From an uncultured Clostridia bacterium (GTDB lineage Bacteria; Bacillota_A; Clostridia; Christensenellales; CAG-138): a stretch of DNA of 7,202 nucleotides. The stretch covers positions 1 through 7,202 of the forward strand of contig CAMORL010000084.1 of assembly GCA_946623765.1 (NCBI GenBank), given 5' to 3'. The notes beneath the pieces are model-generated. The model had not been told where the DNA came from. It worked only from the letters and a program-made list of their open reading frames with translations, and ran no database searches. The translations under genes were made by a program, and so were the position numbers. Below are positions 1 through 5,587 of the stretch, piece by piece (position 1 is the stretch's first letter; each line of letters starts with the position of its first letter).

Positions 1-725
1 TTCGGCGTGTTGTACATGGAGCCGTTGTTCGCATGCGTGTCATAGCGCAGATAGATCGGCGTCTTGGGATCGATATCCTCGCGGATGAGGTCCTCGCGGA
101 TGATGACGATCGCGAGACCCGCGGGACCGACGTTCTTCTGGACGCCGCCGTAGATTATGCCGTAGTCGGACACGTTGCAGGGCTTCGAAAGGAACATCGA
201 GCTCTGGTCGGAAACGAGGATCTTGCCCTTGGTGTTCGGAAGCACCGGATAGGTCGTGCCGTGGATCGTTTCGTTCTCGCAGATGTAGACGTAGTCCGCG
301 TCGTCGTCGATCGGCAGGTCCGAGCAGTCCGGAATATAGCTGTAATTCTTATCCTCGCTGGAAGCAATGACGTTGACCTTGCCGTATTTCTTCGCTTCCG
401 CCGCCGCCTTCTTGGACCAGTTGCCGGTTACGATGTAGTCGAACACGCCGTTCTTGCAGAGGTTCAGCGGGATCATGGCGAACTCGAGCGTTGCGCCGCC
501 CTGAATGAACAGGACCTTGTAGTTGTCGGGAATGCCCATCAGCGTGCGGAGATCCGCTTCCGCCTCGTCGATGATCTGCTGGAAGACCTTGCTGCGGTGC
601 GACATCTCCATGACGCACATGCCGCTTCCCTTGTAGTTCAGCATTTCGTCACGGATCTCTTCGAGCACCTCAACAGGCATCGTGGCGGGACCTGCGGAGA
701 AATTGTAAACGCGATCGTACTTCAT
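1..725 (-). CDS. serC: Phosphoserine aminotransferase SerC (partial, C-terminus beyond left edge)
   Basis: SerC is the PLP-dependent class V aminotransferase that converts 3-phosphohydroxypyruvate and glutamate to O-phosphoserine and 2-oxoglutarate, the second step of L-serine synthesis in the cytoplasm. The window holds the first 241 codons of a protein normally about 360 long. Visible marks are the N-terminal YNFSAGPATMP (residues 7-17), SHRSKVF (42-48), the GGAT phosphate-binding turn (76-79), TGNWSKKA with the cofactor-stacking Trp103, NETIHG (151-156), the PLP-ring Asp173 in SDQSSMFLS, and the Schiff-base lysine K197 in GGVQKNVGPAGL. I chose the ATG at 725 because AAAGGAG lies 7 bases upstream. 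An in-frame ATG at 731 sits only one base after GGAG, so it is unlikely. The gene has its own promoter and follows the terminator of the upstream unit. A serA gene downstream is common in relatives but lies outside this window. Identity is very secure. Confidence 0.97.
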   Translation of the reverse strand, partial: MKYDRVYNFSAGPATMPVEVLEEIRDEMLNYKGSGMCVMEMSHRSKVFQQIIDEAEADLRTLMGIPDNYKVLFIQGGATLEFAMIPLNLCKNGVFDYIVTGNWSKKAAAEAKKYGKVNVIASSEDKNYSYIPDCSDLPIDDDADYVYICENETIHGTTYPVLPNTKGKILVSDQSSMFLSKPCNVSDYGIIYGGVQKNVGPAGLAIVIIREDLIREDIDPKTPIYLRYDTHANNGSMYNTP

Positions 726-747
726 TTGCATACTCCTTTTTTATTCT

Positions 748-760
748 TGGCAAAATGCCA
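748..760. promoter_or_regulatory. Short dyad in the serC leader, possible operator
   Basis: A perfect 5-bp inverted repeat, TGGCA-AAA-TGCCA, lies between the inferred serC transcription start (about 769) and its ribosome binding site. It fits the loose T-N11-A dyad pattern of LysR-type operators, and in RNA it would form a 5-bp hairpin with a 3-base loop. With so short a stem and a common pattern, chance is a real alternative. No regulator gene is in view. Confidence 0.3.
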
Positions 761-775
761 TATTTTTACGATATC

Positions 776-804
776 ATTGTAGCCCATTCCGAACAGAAAA
801 GCAA
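776..804 (-). promoter_or_regulatory. Predicted sigma-70-type promoter of serC
   Basis: Read on the minus strand, the sequence gives TTGCTT (799-804), a 17-base spacer and TACAAT (776-781). The -10 box matches the consensus at 5 of 6 positions; the -35 box matches only at TTG. The expected start is near 769, giving a leader of about 44 bases before the ATG. The -35 box lies inside the terminator hairpin of the preceding gene, so the two signals share DNA. Confidence 0.6.
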
Positions 805-821
805 CCGAAAAGGGTTGCTTT
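797..821 (-). terminator. Intrinsic terminator after the cstA unit
   Basis: The minus strand reads AAAGCAACC, a 6-base loop CTTTTC, then GGTTGCTTT. This is a perfect 9-bp stem whose distal arm ends in a four-U run followed by CUGUU. It lies about 30 bases after the stop codon of the small Imm32-like gene. The U-run is short and partly inside the stem, so termination may be incomplete. Because the stem is a perfect palindrome it could also work on the other strand, but no plus-strand gene ends here. Confidence 0.7.
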
Positions 822-849
822 CATAAATATATTTTTCCTGTGAACGGCG

Positions 850-1059
850 TCAATCGAGGCGTTCGAGGATCAGCTCTGCAGAGCCGTCCTCCAGCGAATT
901 GAACGCGTCGAGATGGATATGGCTTCCCGCGGGCTCCTCCGCAAGCGCCTTCAGATGGTTTGCAAGGGACAGCAGCCCCTCGCGGTTTGCGCGGATCACC
1001 GCCGCGCCGTTTTGGATTCGTACGTCGATCGAAAAACCTTCCTCCCAATGAAGATCCAT
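850..1059 (-). CDS. Small Imm32-like protein, 69 aa, downstream of cstA
   Basis: This is a predicted soluble 69-residue protein with no signal peptide or membrane helix. Its shape is a short beta strand (SIDVRIQNGAAVIRA), a helix (GLLSLANHLKALAEE), a GSHIHLD segment, and a final strand ending SAELILERLD. That layout, especially the GL..LA..L..LA helix followed by G-S-H-I-H-L-D and S-x-E-L-I-x-E, matches my memory of the Imm32 family, named for predicted immunity to polymorphic toxins but often found alone. The ATG at 1059 is preferred: AAGGGAG lies 8 bases upstream. The reading frame stays open to 1167, but that extension runs inside cstA and is not family-like. The gene begins 25 bases after the cstA stop, so it is probably co-transcribed. 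No toxin gene is visible, so an immunity role is not supported here. A helper role for CstA is suggested only by position. Confidence 0.75.
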   Translation of the reverse strand: MDLHWEEGFSIDVRIQNGAAVIRANREGLLSLANHLKALAEEPAGSHIHLDAFNSLEDGSAELILERLD

Positions 1060-1084
1060 GCGCTTATCTCCCTTCTGTCGTTCC

Positions 1085-2542
1085 TCATGCGTTCTTTGAA
1101 CCGCGGCACGATCCGCAAAGCCTGCGGCACAGCAGAACGACGTAAACGACAAGCAGCGCGGCGGCAAAGCCGAGCCCGATCGGGCAGGCGATCTTTGCCG
1201 GAAGGCGGAATCCCTCGTTCGCCGTCAGGATATACGTCGCCGAGACCGCGGACATGAACGCCGCCGGGATCGCCGTGAGCAGGGATCCGAAACGATATTT
1301 GCCTTTTTTGACCAAATACGCAGTCGCTACCCACAGTGCGATCATGGCAAGCGTCTGATTGCTCCAGGAAAAATATCGCCAGATGGTATTGAAGCCCTTG
1401 TCGTTGACGATCGCAAACCAGGTCAGAAGCCCGCCGACCGCAAGCAGCGGGATCGTAACGATCAGACGGTTTTTGATCTTCTTCTGCTCCAGCCGGAACG
1501 TCTCCGCAAGAATAAGGCGCGCACTGCGGAACGCGGTATCGCCGGATGTGATCGGGCAGACAACGACGCCCGCAACGGCAAGGATCCCGCCGAATACGCC
1601 GAGCGTGCCGGTCGAGATCTCATAGACGACGTTGGATGCGCCGTCCTTCAGCGCGGCGTTCAGAAGCTGCGTCGTCCCGTAAAACGCGACGCCCGCCGCA
1701 GCCCACACGAGCGCGATCACCGCTTCGCCGATCATTGCGCCGTAAAAGACCCTACGTCCCACCTTCTCGCTTGTGATGCACTTTGCGACCATCGGCGACT
1801 GCGTTGCGTGGAAGCCGGAGACCGCGCCGCAGGCGACCGTGATGAACATATAAGGCCAGACGGGCGTTCCCTCGGGATGGAGGTTCTCAAGAGTCAGCTC
1901 CGGGATCGTGTATTTTCCGCCGGAAAACAGGATCCCGCTGAGCACCGCGACCGCCATGACAATGAGCAGAACGCCGAATACCGGATAGAGCCTGCCGATC
2001 AGCTTGTCGATCGGCAGCAGCGTTGCCAGAAGATAATAAGCAAGGATCACGACCGTCCAGAACGTGCCGTTCATCCACGCGGGCGTAAGCTTTGCAAGCA
2101 GCGCGGCGGGGCTGGTCACAAAGACCGTTCCGCACAGCACCAGAAGAACGACCGAGAAGATCCGCATGATCCATTTCACCGCGGTTCCGAGATACACGCC
2201 GGAAAGCTCCGCGATCGATGCGCCGCCGTGCCGTTCGCTGATCATGCCGGACATGTAATCATGCACCGCGCCGCCGAGGATCGAGCCGAACACGATCCAC
2301 AAGAATACCACCGGTCCGAACACCGCGCCCATCAGCGCGCCGAAGATCGGTCCCGTGCCCGCGATGTTCAAAAGCTGTACCAAAAACGCCTTCCACGGCT
2401 TCATCGGAACGCAGTCCACACCGTCGTTGATCTCGACGGCGGGCGTTTTCCGATCGTCCGCGGCAAACACCTTTTCCGTAACGCGGCTGTACACAAGATA
2501 GCCGACTATCAGCACGGCAAATGCGATCAGGAGCGAAATCAT
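1085..2542 (-). CDS. cstA: CstA-family carbon starvation protein / small-molecule transporter
   Basis: This is a 485-residue integral membrane protein of the CstA family, whose studied members import peptides or pyruvate, usually when carbon is short. Family signatures are clear: LLNIAGTGPIFGALMG (57-72), AVHDYMSGMISERHGG (92-107), CGAVSGFHATQSPMVAKCI (238-256), SGDTAFRSARLILAE (333-347) and WRYFSWSNQTLAM (388-400). Hydrophobic segments run almost without break from residue 2 to 472. It is of the short class common in Clostridia; E. coli CstA is about 700 residues. The start at 2542 follows AAGGGAG by 10 bases, with a second AAAGGGG abutting the ATG. The stop of the upstream acetyltransferase is 6 bases away, suggesting coupled translation. 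The C-terminus ends in a cysteine- and arginine-rich tail (LCRRLCGSCRGSKNA). Family assignment is firm; the substrate is not known. Confidence 0.93.
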   Translation of the reverse strand: MISLLIAFAVLIVGYLVYSRVTEKVFAADDRKTPAVEINDGVDCVPMKPWKAFLVQLLNIAGTGPIFGALMGAVFGPVVFLWIVFGSILGGAVHDYMSGMISERHGGASIAELSGVYLGTAVKWIMRIFSVVLLVLCGTVFVTSPAALLAKLTPAWMNGTFWTVVILAYYLLATLLPIDKLIGRLYPVFGVLLIVMAVAVLSGILFSGGKYTIPELTLENLHPEGTPVWPYMFITVACGAVSGFHATQSPMVAKCITSEKVGRRVFYGAMIGEAVIALVWAAAGVAFYGTTQLLNAALKDGASNVVYEISTGTLGVFGGILAVAGVVVCPITSGDTAFRSARLILAETFRLEQKKIKNRLIVTIPLLAVGGLLTWFAIVNDKGFNTIWRYFSWSNQTLAMIALWVATAYLVKKGKYRFGSLLTAIPAAFMSAVSATYILTANEGFRLPAKIACPIGLGFAAALLVVYVVLLCRRLCGSCRGSKNA

Positions 2543-2548
2543 ACCCCT

Positions 2549-3298
2549 TTATCTCCCTTCGATCAGCTTCAGAAACCTCGTGTCGTTCATCTGCTCGTTC
2601 GTGACGTATGCGCCGTCCCTGAACAGCGCGTAGGTCGTGACCGGCGTCGGCGCGGACTGCGCCGCTTCCCGGCTTTCGAGATGAATTGTGCGGAACGGGA
2701 TGTCGTGCGCCTTTGCGGTCTCCTCCACGATCGGAACGTACTTCGCGTTGAAAGGGCACTGGCTCGTGTAATACAAAACATAGCCCGGCTCGTCGATGTG
2801 CGGATGAACGGCGCATGCCTTGAATCTCGGCTTTTCCGCATCCGGCGAAAACGGCAAGAACCAAAGCTGAATGCCGTTGTCCGCCTCGTCGCATACGGAA
2901 AAACCCTTGTATTTCAAAAACTTCGGATCGGCTAAAAACGGCTTTTTCTTTGCGGAGGACAGGATGCAAAGCCCCTTCTTCCCCTGCTCCCTGCTGTCCG
3001 CGATGCATGCGGCAAGCAGATCGTTCGAATACCCGTGTCCTTTGAACGAGCCCGACACCCACAGGCAGTCGATGTACATATAACCTTCGGCGTCGATCGG
3101 GTTCCACGCGAACTCCGCGGGGATGTACTCGATGAAGCATTTGCCGCGCTCGGTGCTTTTTAAAAAGACAAGCCCTTCTTCGAAACGATCCGAAAGCCAA
3201 GCCTTTTTCGACGCAACCTGCACATCCTTATTGTTCGAGATCGCGCAGCAGATGTGCTCGCTTTCGAGGTTATCCTTTGTAACGCGAATATAGTCCAT
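2549..3298 (-). CDS. yoaP: YoaP-like GNAT acetyltransferase with C-terminal YoaP domain
   Basis: This 249-residue cytoplasmic protein closely resembles Bacillus subtilis YoaP as I remember it, in length and along its course: the SEHICCAI start (13-20), KKAWL...RF.EG.VF, ERGKCFIEYIPAEFAWNPI, and YIDCLWVSGSFKGHGY. Residues 1 to about 150 are the GNAT fold, with the acetyl-CoA loop at F85-K-G-H-G-Y90. Residues from about 155 form the YoaP domain, which reads like a thioredoxin-type fold: a strand (VLYYTS), CPF with the single Cys181, a helix (AKYVPIVEETAKAHD), a strand (FRTIHLES), then the APTPVTTYALF stretch resembling a cis-proline strand. The start at 3298 has AGAGGG 5 bases upstream. It lies 9 bases after the transporter gene and 6 before cstA, so all three are almost certainly co-transcribed. 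The acetyl acceptor is not known for this family. The symbol is given by similarity only. Confidence 0.9.
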   Translation of the reverse strand: MDYIRVTKDNLESEHICCAISNNKDVQVASKKAWLSDRFEEGLVFLKSTERGKCFIEYIPAEFAWNPIDAEGYMYIDCLWVSGSFKGHGYSNDLLAACIADSREQGKKGLCILSSAKKKPFLADPKFLKYKGFSVCDEADNGIQLWFLPFSPDAEKPRFKACAVHPHIDEPGYVLYYTSQCPFNAKYVPIVEETAKAHDIPFRTIHLESREAAQSAPTPVTTYALFRDGAYVTNEQMNDTRFLKLIEGR

Positions 3299-3307
3299 GT
3301 CGCCCTC

Positions 3308-4252
3308 TTATGCGTCGAAAATACCCAGGATCACAATGCCGGTGACGGCAAGCGCGATCGAGGCGTAATGCTTCCATGAAAGCTTTTCCTTGAGGAAAAT
3401 CCGGCTCCAAAGAACGGACGCCGCACAGTAAGCGGAGATGATCGCCGCAGAAAAGCCGACGTGCGCCGTATCGCCGAGCGCGTAGATATAGGCGAACTGT
3501 CCGGCGGTCTCGAATACGCCGCCGATCAGCTTTGCGCCGTCATCCTTCACATGCAGGCGGTCACGCTTGATCGCAAGTACCCAAACAGCCGCAACGATGC
3601 CAACCGCGAGCCATGTGAGCTCGTAAGCGACGTTTGCAACGCCTTCGTCCAGCACACGCGGGAACACGGTATCCAGGAATGTCCCGGTCGCCTCCTCACG
3701 CAGCAGCACGGAGTCTACAAACGTGCCGGAAGCGTCGATCAGGCAGTACAGGATCGGGAACAGAAGTGCGATCCAGCTCTTATCGTATTTGACCTTGCTG
3801 TTTCTCTGACGCATCTCACGCGCCATATCGCTTTCGGTCAGCTCCGCCGCGCCGAGCGCGACCACGCCGACCGCAACGCACGCAACGCCGATCCACTGCC
3901 ATGTATTCGGCATTTCCTGCAGAAAGATGAAGCACAGGATCGCGGCAATCGCGCCGGACGAATTGCAGATCGGCGACGAGACCGACAGCTCGATATAGCG
4001 CAGTCCGACGTAGCCGAGGATCATTGACAGCACATAAAGAGCGCTCGCCGGCATATACGTCCAGATGTCCTCGAGCGTGATCGTGACGCCGCCAAACAGC
4101 AGCTCATACCCCGCGTGCAATCCCATGACGAGACCGACCGCCATCGCCATCTTCCAATGACTCAACTTATCGTTCTGTTTTGATCCGATCTTGGAAAACA
4201 GATCGGAGCCGCTCCAGCAGAGCAGCGCAACGATTGACAATACAAACCACAT
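3308..4252 (-). CDS. EamA/DMT-superfamily membrane transporter
   Basis: This is a 314-residue integral membrane protein with about ten hydrophobic segments in two repeated halves, the layout of EamA-type drug/metabolite transporters. The first half covers about residues 2-136, with the typical ending YIELSVSSPICNSSGAIAA..., FLQEMPNTWQWIGVACVAVGVV. The second covers about 160-313 and ends FSAAIISAYCAASVLWSRIFLKEKLSWKHYASIALAVTGIVIL. A charged cytoplasmic loop (about 138-158) joins them. Family members export or import amino acids, sugars, nucleobases and other small molecules, and this sequence does not reveal which. The start at 4252 follows AAGG by 9 bases. It is the first gene of a four-gene unit, and only about 20 bases separate its ATG from the ricT terminator. 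Its promoter must therefore lie upstream of or across that hairpin, or expression depends on readthrough. Confidence 0.88.
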   Translation of the reverse strand: MWFVLSIVALLCWSGSDLFSKIGSKQNDKLSHWKMAMAVGLVMGLHAGYELLFGGVTITLEDIWTYMPASALYVLSMILGYVGLRYIELSVSSPICNSSGAIAAILCFIFLQEMPNTWQWIGVACVAVGVVALGAAELTESDMAREMRQRNSKVKYDKSWIALLFPILYCLIDASGTFVDSVLLREEATGTFLDTVFPRVLDEGVANVAYELTWLAVGIVAAVWVLAIKRDRLHVKDDGAKLIGGVFETAGQFAYIYALGDTAHVGFSAAIISAYCAASVLWSRIFLKEKLSWKHYASIALAVTGIVILGIFDA

Positions 4253-4273
4253 AATTCTTTACCTTATCCCCTC

Positions 4274-4300
4274 AAAAAGGCGGCTCCGTATCCGAAGCCG
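4274..4300 (-). terminator. Intrinsic terminator after ricT
   Basis: On the minus strand CGGCTTCG, a GATA loop and CGGAGCCG form an 8-bp GC-rich stem with one G-U pair, followed by CC and five Us. It begins 12 bases after the ricT stop codon and ends about 20 bases before the ATG of the transporter gene, so it separates the holB-ricT unit from the transporter unit. Confidence 0.85.
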
Positions 4301-4312
4301 TCGTAGTATAAA

Positions 4313-5578
4313 TCACTGATTCTCCGTTTTCTTCGCCGTATTGTTCGAATGGCGGCGCGGACGGCGGCGGAACTGTTTTTTCTGTCCGTCAGAGCTTTCG
4401 TCGGGCGTCGGCTGCGCGTTCTGTTTCGGCTGCTGATTCTGCGGCTTTGGCTGTTTCGGCTTTTGCGGATTCTGCTGCGGCTTCTGCGCGTTCTGCTTCG
4501 GCTGCTGATTCTGCGGCTTGGGCTGCTTCGGCTTCTGCGGATCCGCTTTCTGCTTCAGCTCCGGCTTTGCCGCGGGCTTCTGTTCCGGCTTCGGCTGATC
4601 GTCCTGCTTCGGCTGTTTCTGCTCCGGCTTTACCGCAGGCTTCTGCTGTGCGCCGCGTCCGCTTCTGCGCGTATTGTTTGCAGCTTCCTTCCTAAACTGC
4701 GCTTCCGTATCCTTTTCCTTTGCCGCTTCGGTTTTCTTCACCGCAAGCGCTTCTTCCGGCAGCGGTTCGCCCGGCGCCCCGAGATGCGTGTACGGATATT
4801 CGCGAACGTCAATCGAGCCGTCCTCCATCGTGAGCCGGACCTTGGTGCGTTCGGTGATCGCGTTGTTCTCCACCACCACGCCGACGCCGTCAACCGTGTT
4901 GACCTCCCTGCCGGGTTTCGGCATCTTGCTCCGGATCTCTTCATACGCGCTCTGCTCATACTGGAGGCAGCACATCAGGCGTCCGCAAAGTCCGGAGATC
5001 TTCGTCGGGCTCAGCGAAAGATTCTGCTCCTTCGCCATCTTGATTGAAACGGGACGGAAATCGTCGAGAAACGCTTTGCAGCAGATGAGACGTCCGCACG
5101 GACCGAGTCCGCCGAGCATCTTTGCCTCGTCGCGCACGCCGATCTGCCGGAGTTCGATCCGCGTTTTCAGCGCGTACGCGAGGTCCTTGACCAGCTCGCG
5201 GAAGTCCACGCGCTCATCCGCCGTGAAGTAGAACACGACCTTGCTGCCGTTGAACGTGTATTCCACGTCCACGAGCTTCATATCGAGCCCGTGCGCGGCG
5301 ATCTTTTCGAGGCAGATCGCATACGCGTCGCTTTCCTTTGCGGCATACATTGCGCGAAGACGCTTGTCCTCGTCCGTTGCGATGCGTACAACCGGCTTCA
5401 GCGGCGCGACAATCTCGCTTTCCTCGACTTCTTTCGGATCGTTTGCCGCTTCCCCGAATTCCATGCCGCGCGCCGTTTCGACGATGATGCCGTCGCCGGC
5501 TTTGATCGGCAGATCGAGCGGGTCGAAGTAGTACACCCGTCCGCTTGTTTTGAACTTTATTTCAATTACCTTAACCAT
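4313..5578 (-). CDS. ricT: RicT/YaaT PSP1-domain protein with long repetitive C-terminal tail
   Basis: RicT (YaaT) is the PSP1-domain protein that, with RicA and RicF in Bacillus subtilis, forms an iron-sulfur complex assisting RNase Y-dependent mRNA processing and affecting sporulation, competence and biofilm formation. The conserved core covers residues 1 to about 265. It has the start VKVIEIKFKTSGRVYYFDP, the PSP1 region with FYFTADERVDFRELVKDLA, and two cysteine motifs, GPCGRLICC (C161, C166, C167) and GLCGRLMCC (C198, C203, C204), the expected cluster ligands. The tail from about 280 to 421 is unusual: Lys/Pro/Gln-rich and disordered in appearance, with two 24-residue repeat units (346-369 and 370-393), then a basic RRRPRR patch near the end. 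The core alone matches the usual family length of about 275. The start at 5578 has AAGGGG 5 bases upstream. It follows holB by 9 bases, an arrangement conserved in Firmicutes. ricA and ricF are not in the window. Confidence 0.95.
   Translation of the reverse strand: MVKVIEIKFKTSGRVYYFDPLDLPIKAGDGIIVETARGMEFGEAANDPKEVEESEIVAPLKPVVRIATDEDKRLRAMYAAKESDAYAICLEKIAAHGLDMKLVDVEYTFNGSKVVFYFTADERVDFRELVKDLAYALKTRIELRQIGVRDEAKMLGGLGPCGRLICCKAFLDDFRPVSIKMAKEQNLSLSPTKISGLCGRLMCCLQYEQSAYEEIRSKMPKPGREVNTVDGVGVVVENNAITERTKVRLTMEDGSIDVREYPYTHLGAPGEPLPEEALAVKKTEAAKEKDTEAQFRKEAANNTRRSGRGAQQKPAVKPEQKQPKQDDQPKPEQKPAAKPELKQKADPQKPKQPKPQNQQPKQNAQKPQQNPQKPKQPKPQNQQPKQNAQPTPDESSDGQKKQFRRRPRRHSNNTAKKTENQ
4412..4543 (-). 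repeat. Two tandem coding repeats inside the ricT tail (72-base period)
   Basis: Two 60-base cores, 4484-4543 (first in the gene) and 4412-4471 (second), are offset by exactly 72 bases. I find five differences between them. Four are silent third-position changes (CAG/CAA, AAG/AAA twice, CCC/CCA) and one changes Asp to Asn at the first residue. The encoded unit is PQKPKQPKPQNQQPKQNAQ. The in-phase period and silent divergence fit an old in-frame duplication whose protein sequence has been kept. Confidence 0.92.
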
Positions 5579-5587
5579 AGTTTCCCC

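Noticed and set aside
33..782. Long plus-strand open frame (249 codons) opposite serC
   Set aside because: It is the antisense shadow of serC; its product is rich in Arg/Val/Asp with no fold-like pattern, while the minus strand encodes a clear SerC.
774..824. 16-codon minus-strand mini-frame (MKATLFGCFS...) with AGGA upstream, covering the terminator
   Set aside because: A leader peptide was considered, but it has no run of serine or other regulatory codons, the AGGA is 11 bases from the ATG, and its body coincides with the terminator stem. Chance is the simpler explanation.
850..1059. Toxin-immunity system
   Set aside because: The small protein resembles Imm32, but no toxin, secretion or polymorphic-toxin domain is found in any neighbouring frame.
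850..1167. Longer 105-codon version of the Imm32-like gene starting at 1167
   Set aside because: The extra 36 residues overlap cstA and have no family match, whereas the ATG at 1059 has a well-placed AAGGGAG.
1808..2935. 375-codon plus-strand open frame spanning cstA and the acetyltransferase
   Set aside because: It crosses two real minus-strand genes, and its product is full of Arg, Asp and His as expected from reading GC-rich genes backwards.
4412..4543. CRISPR-like or minisatellite array
   Set aside because: There are only two units, in frame inside ricT, with silent differences and no unique spacers. It is a coding repeat.
4349..5047. Plus-strand frame with a Leu/Arg-rich repetitive product resembling membrane helices
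   Set aside because: The repeats are the antisense of the Lys/Pro/Gln repeats in the ricT tail, so this is not a separate gene.
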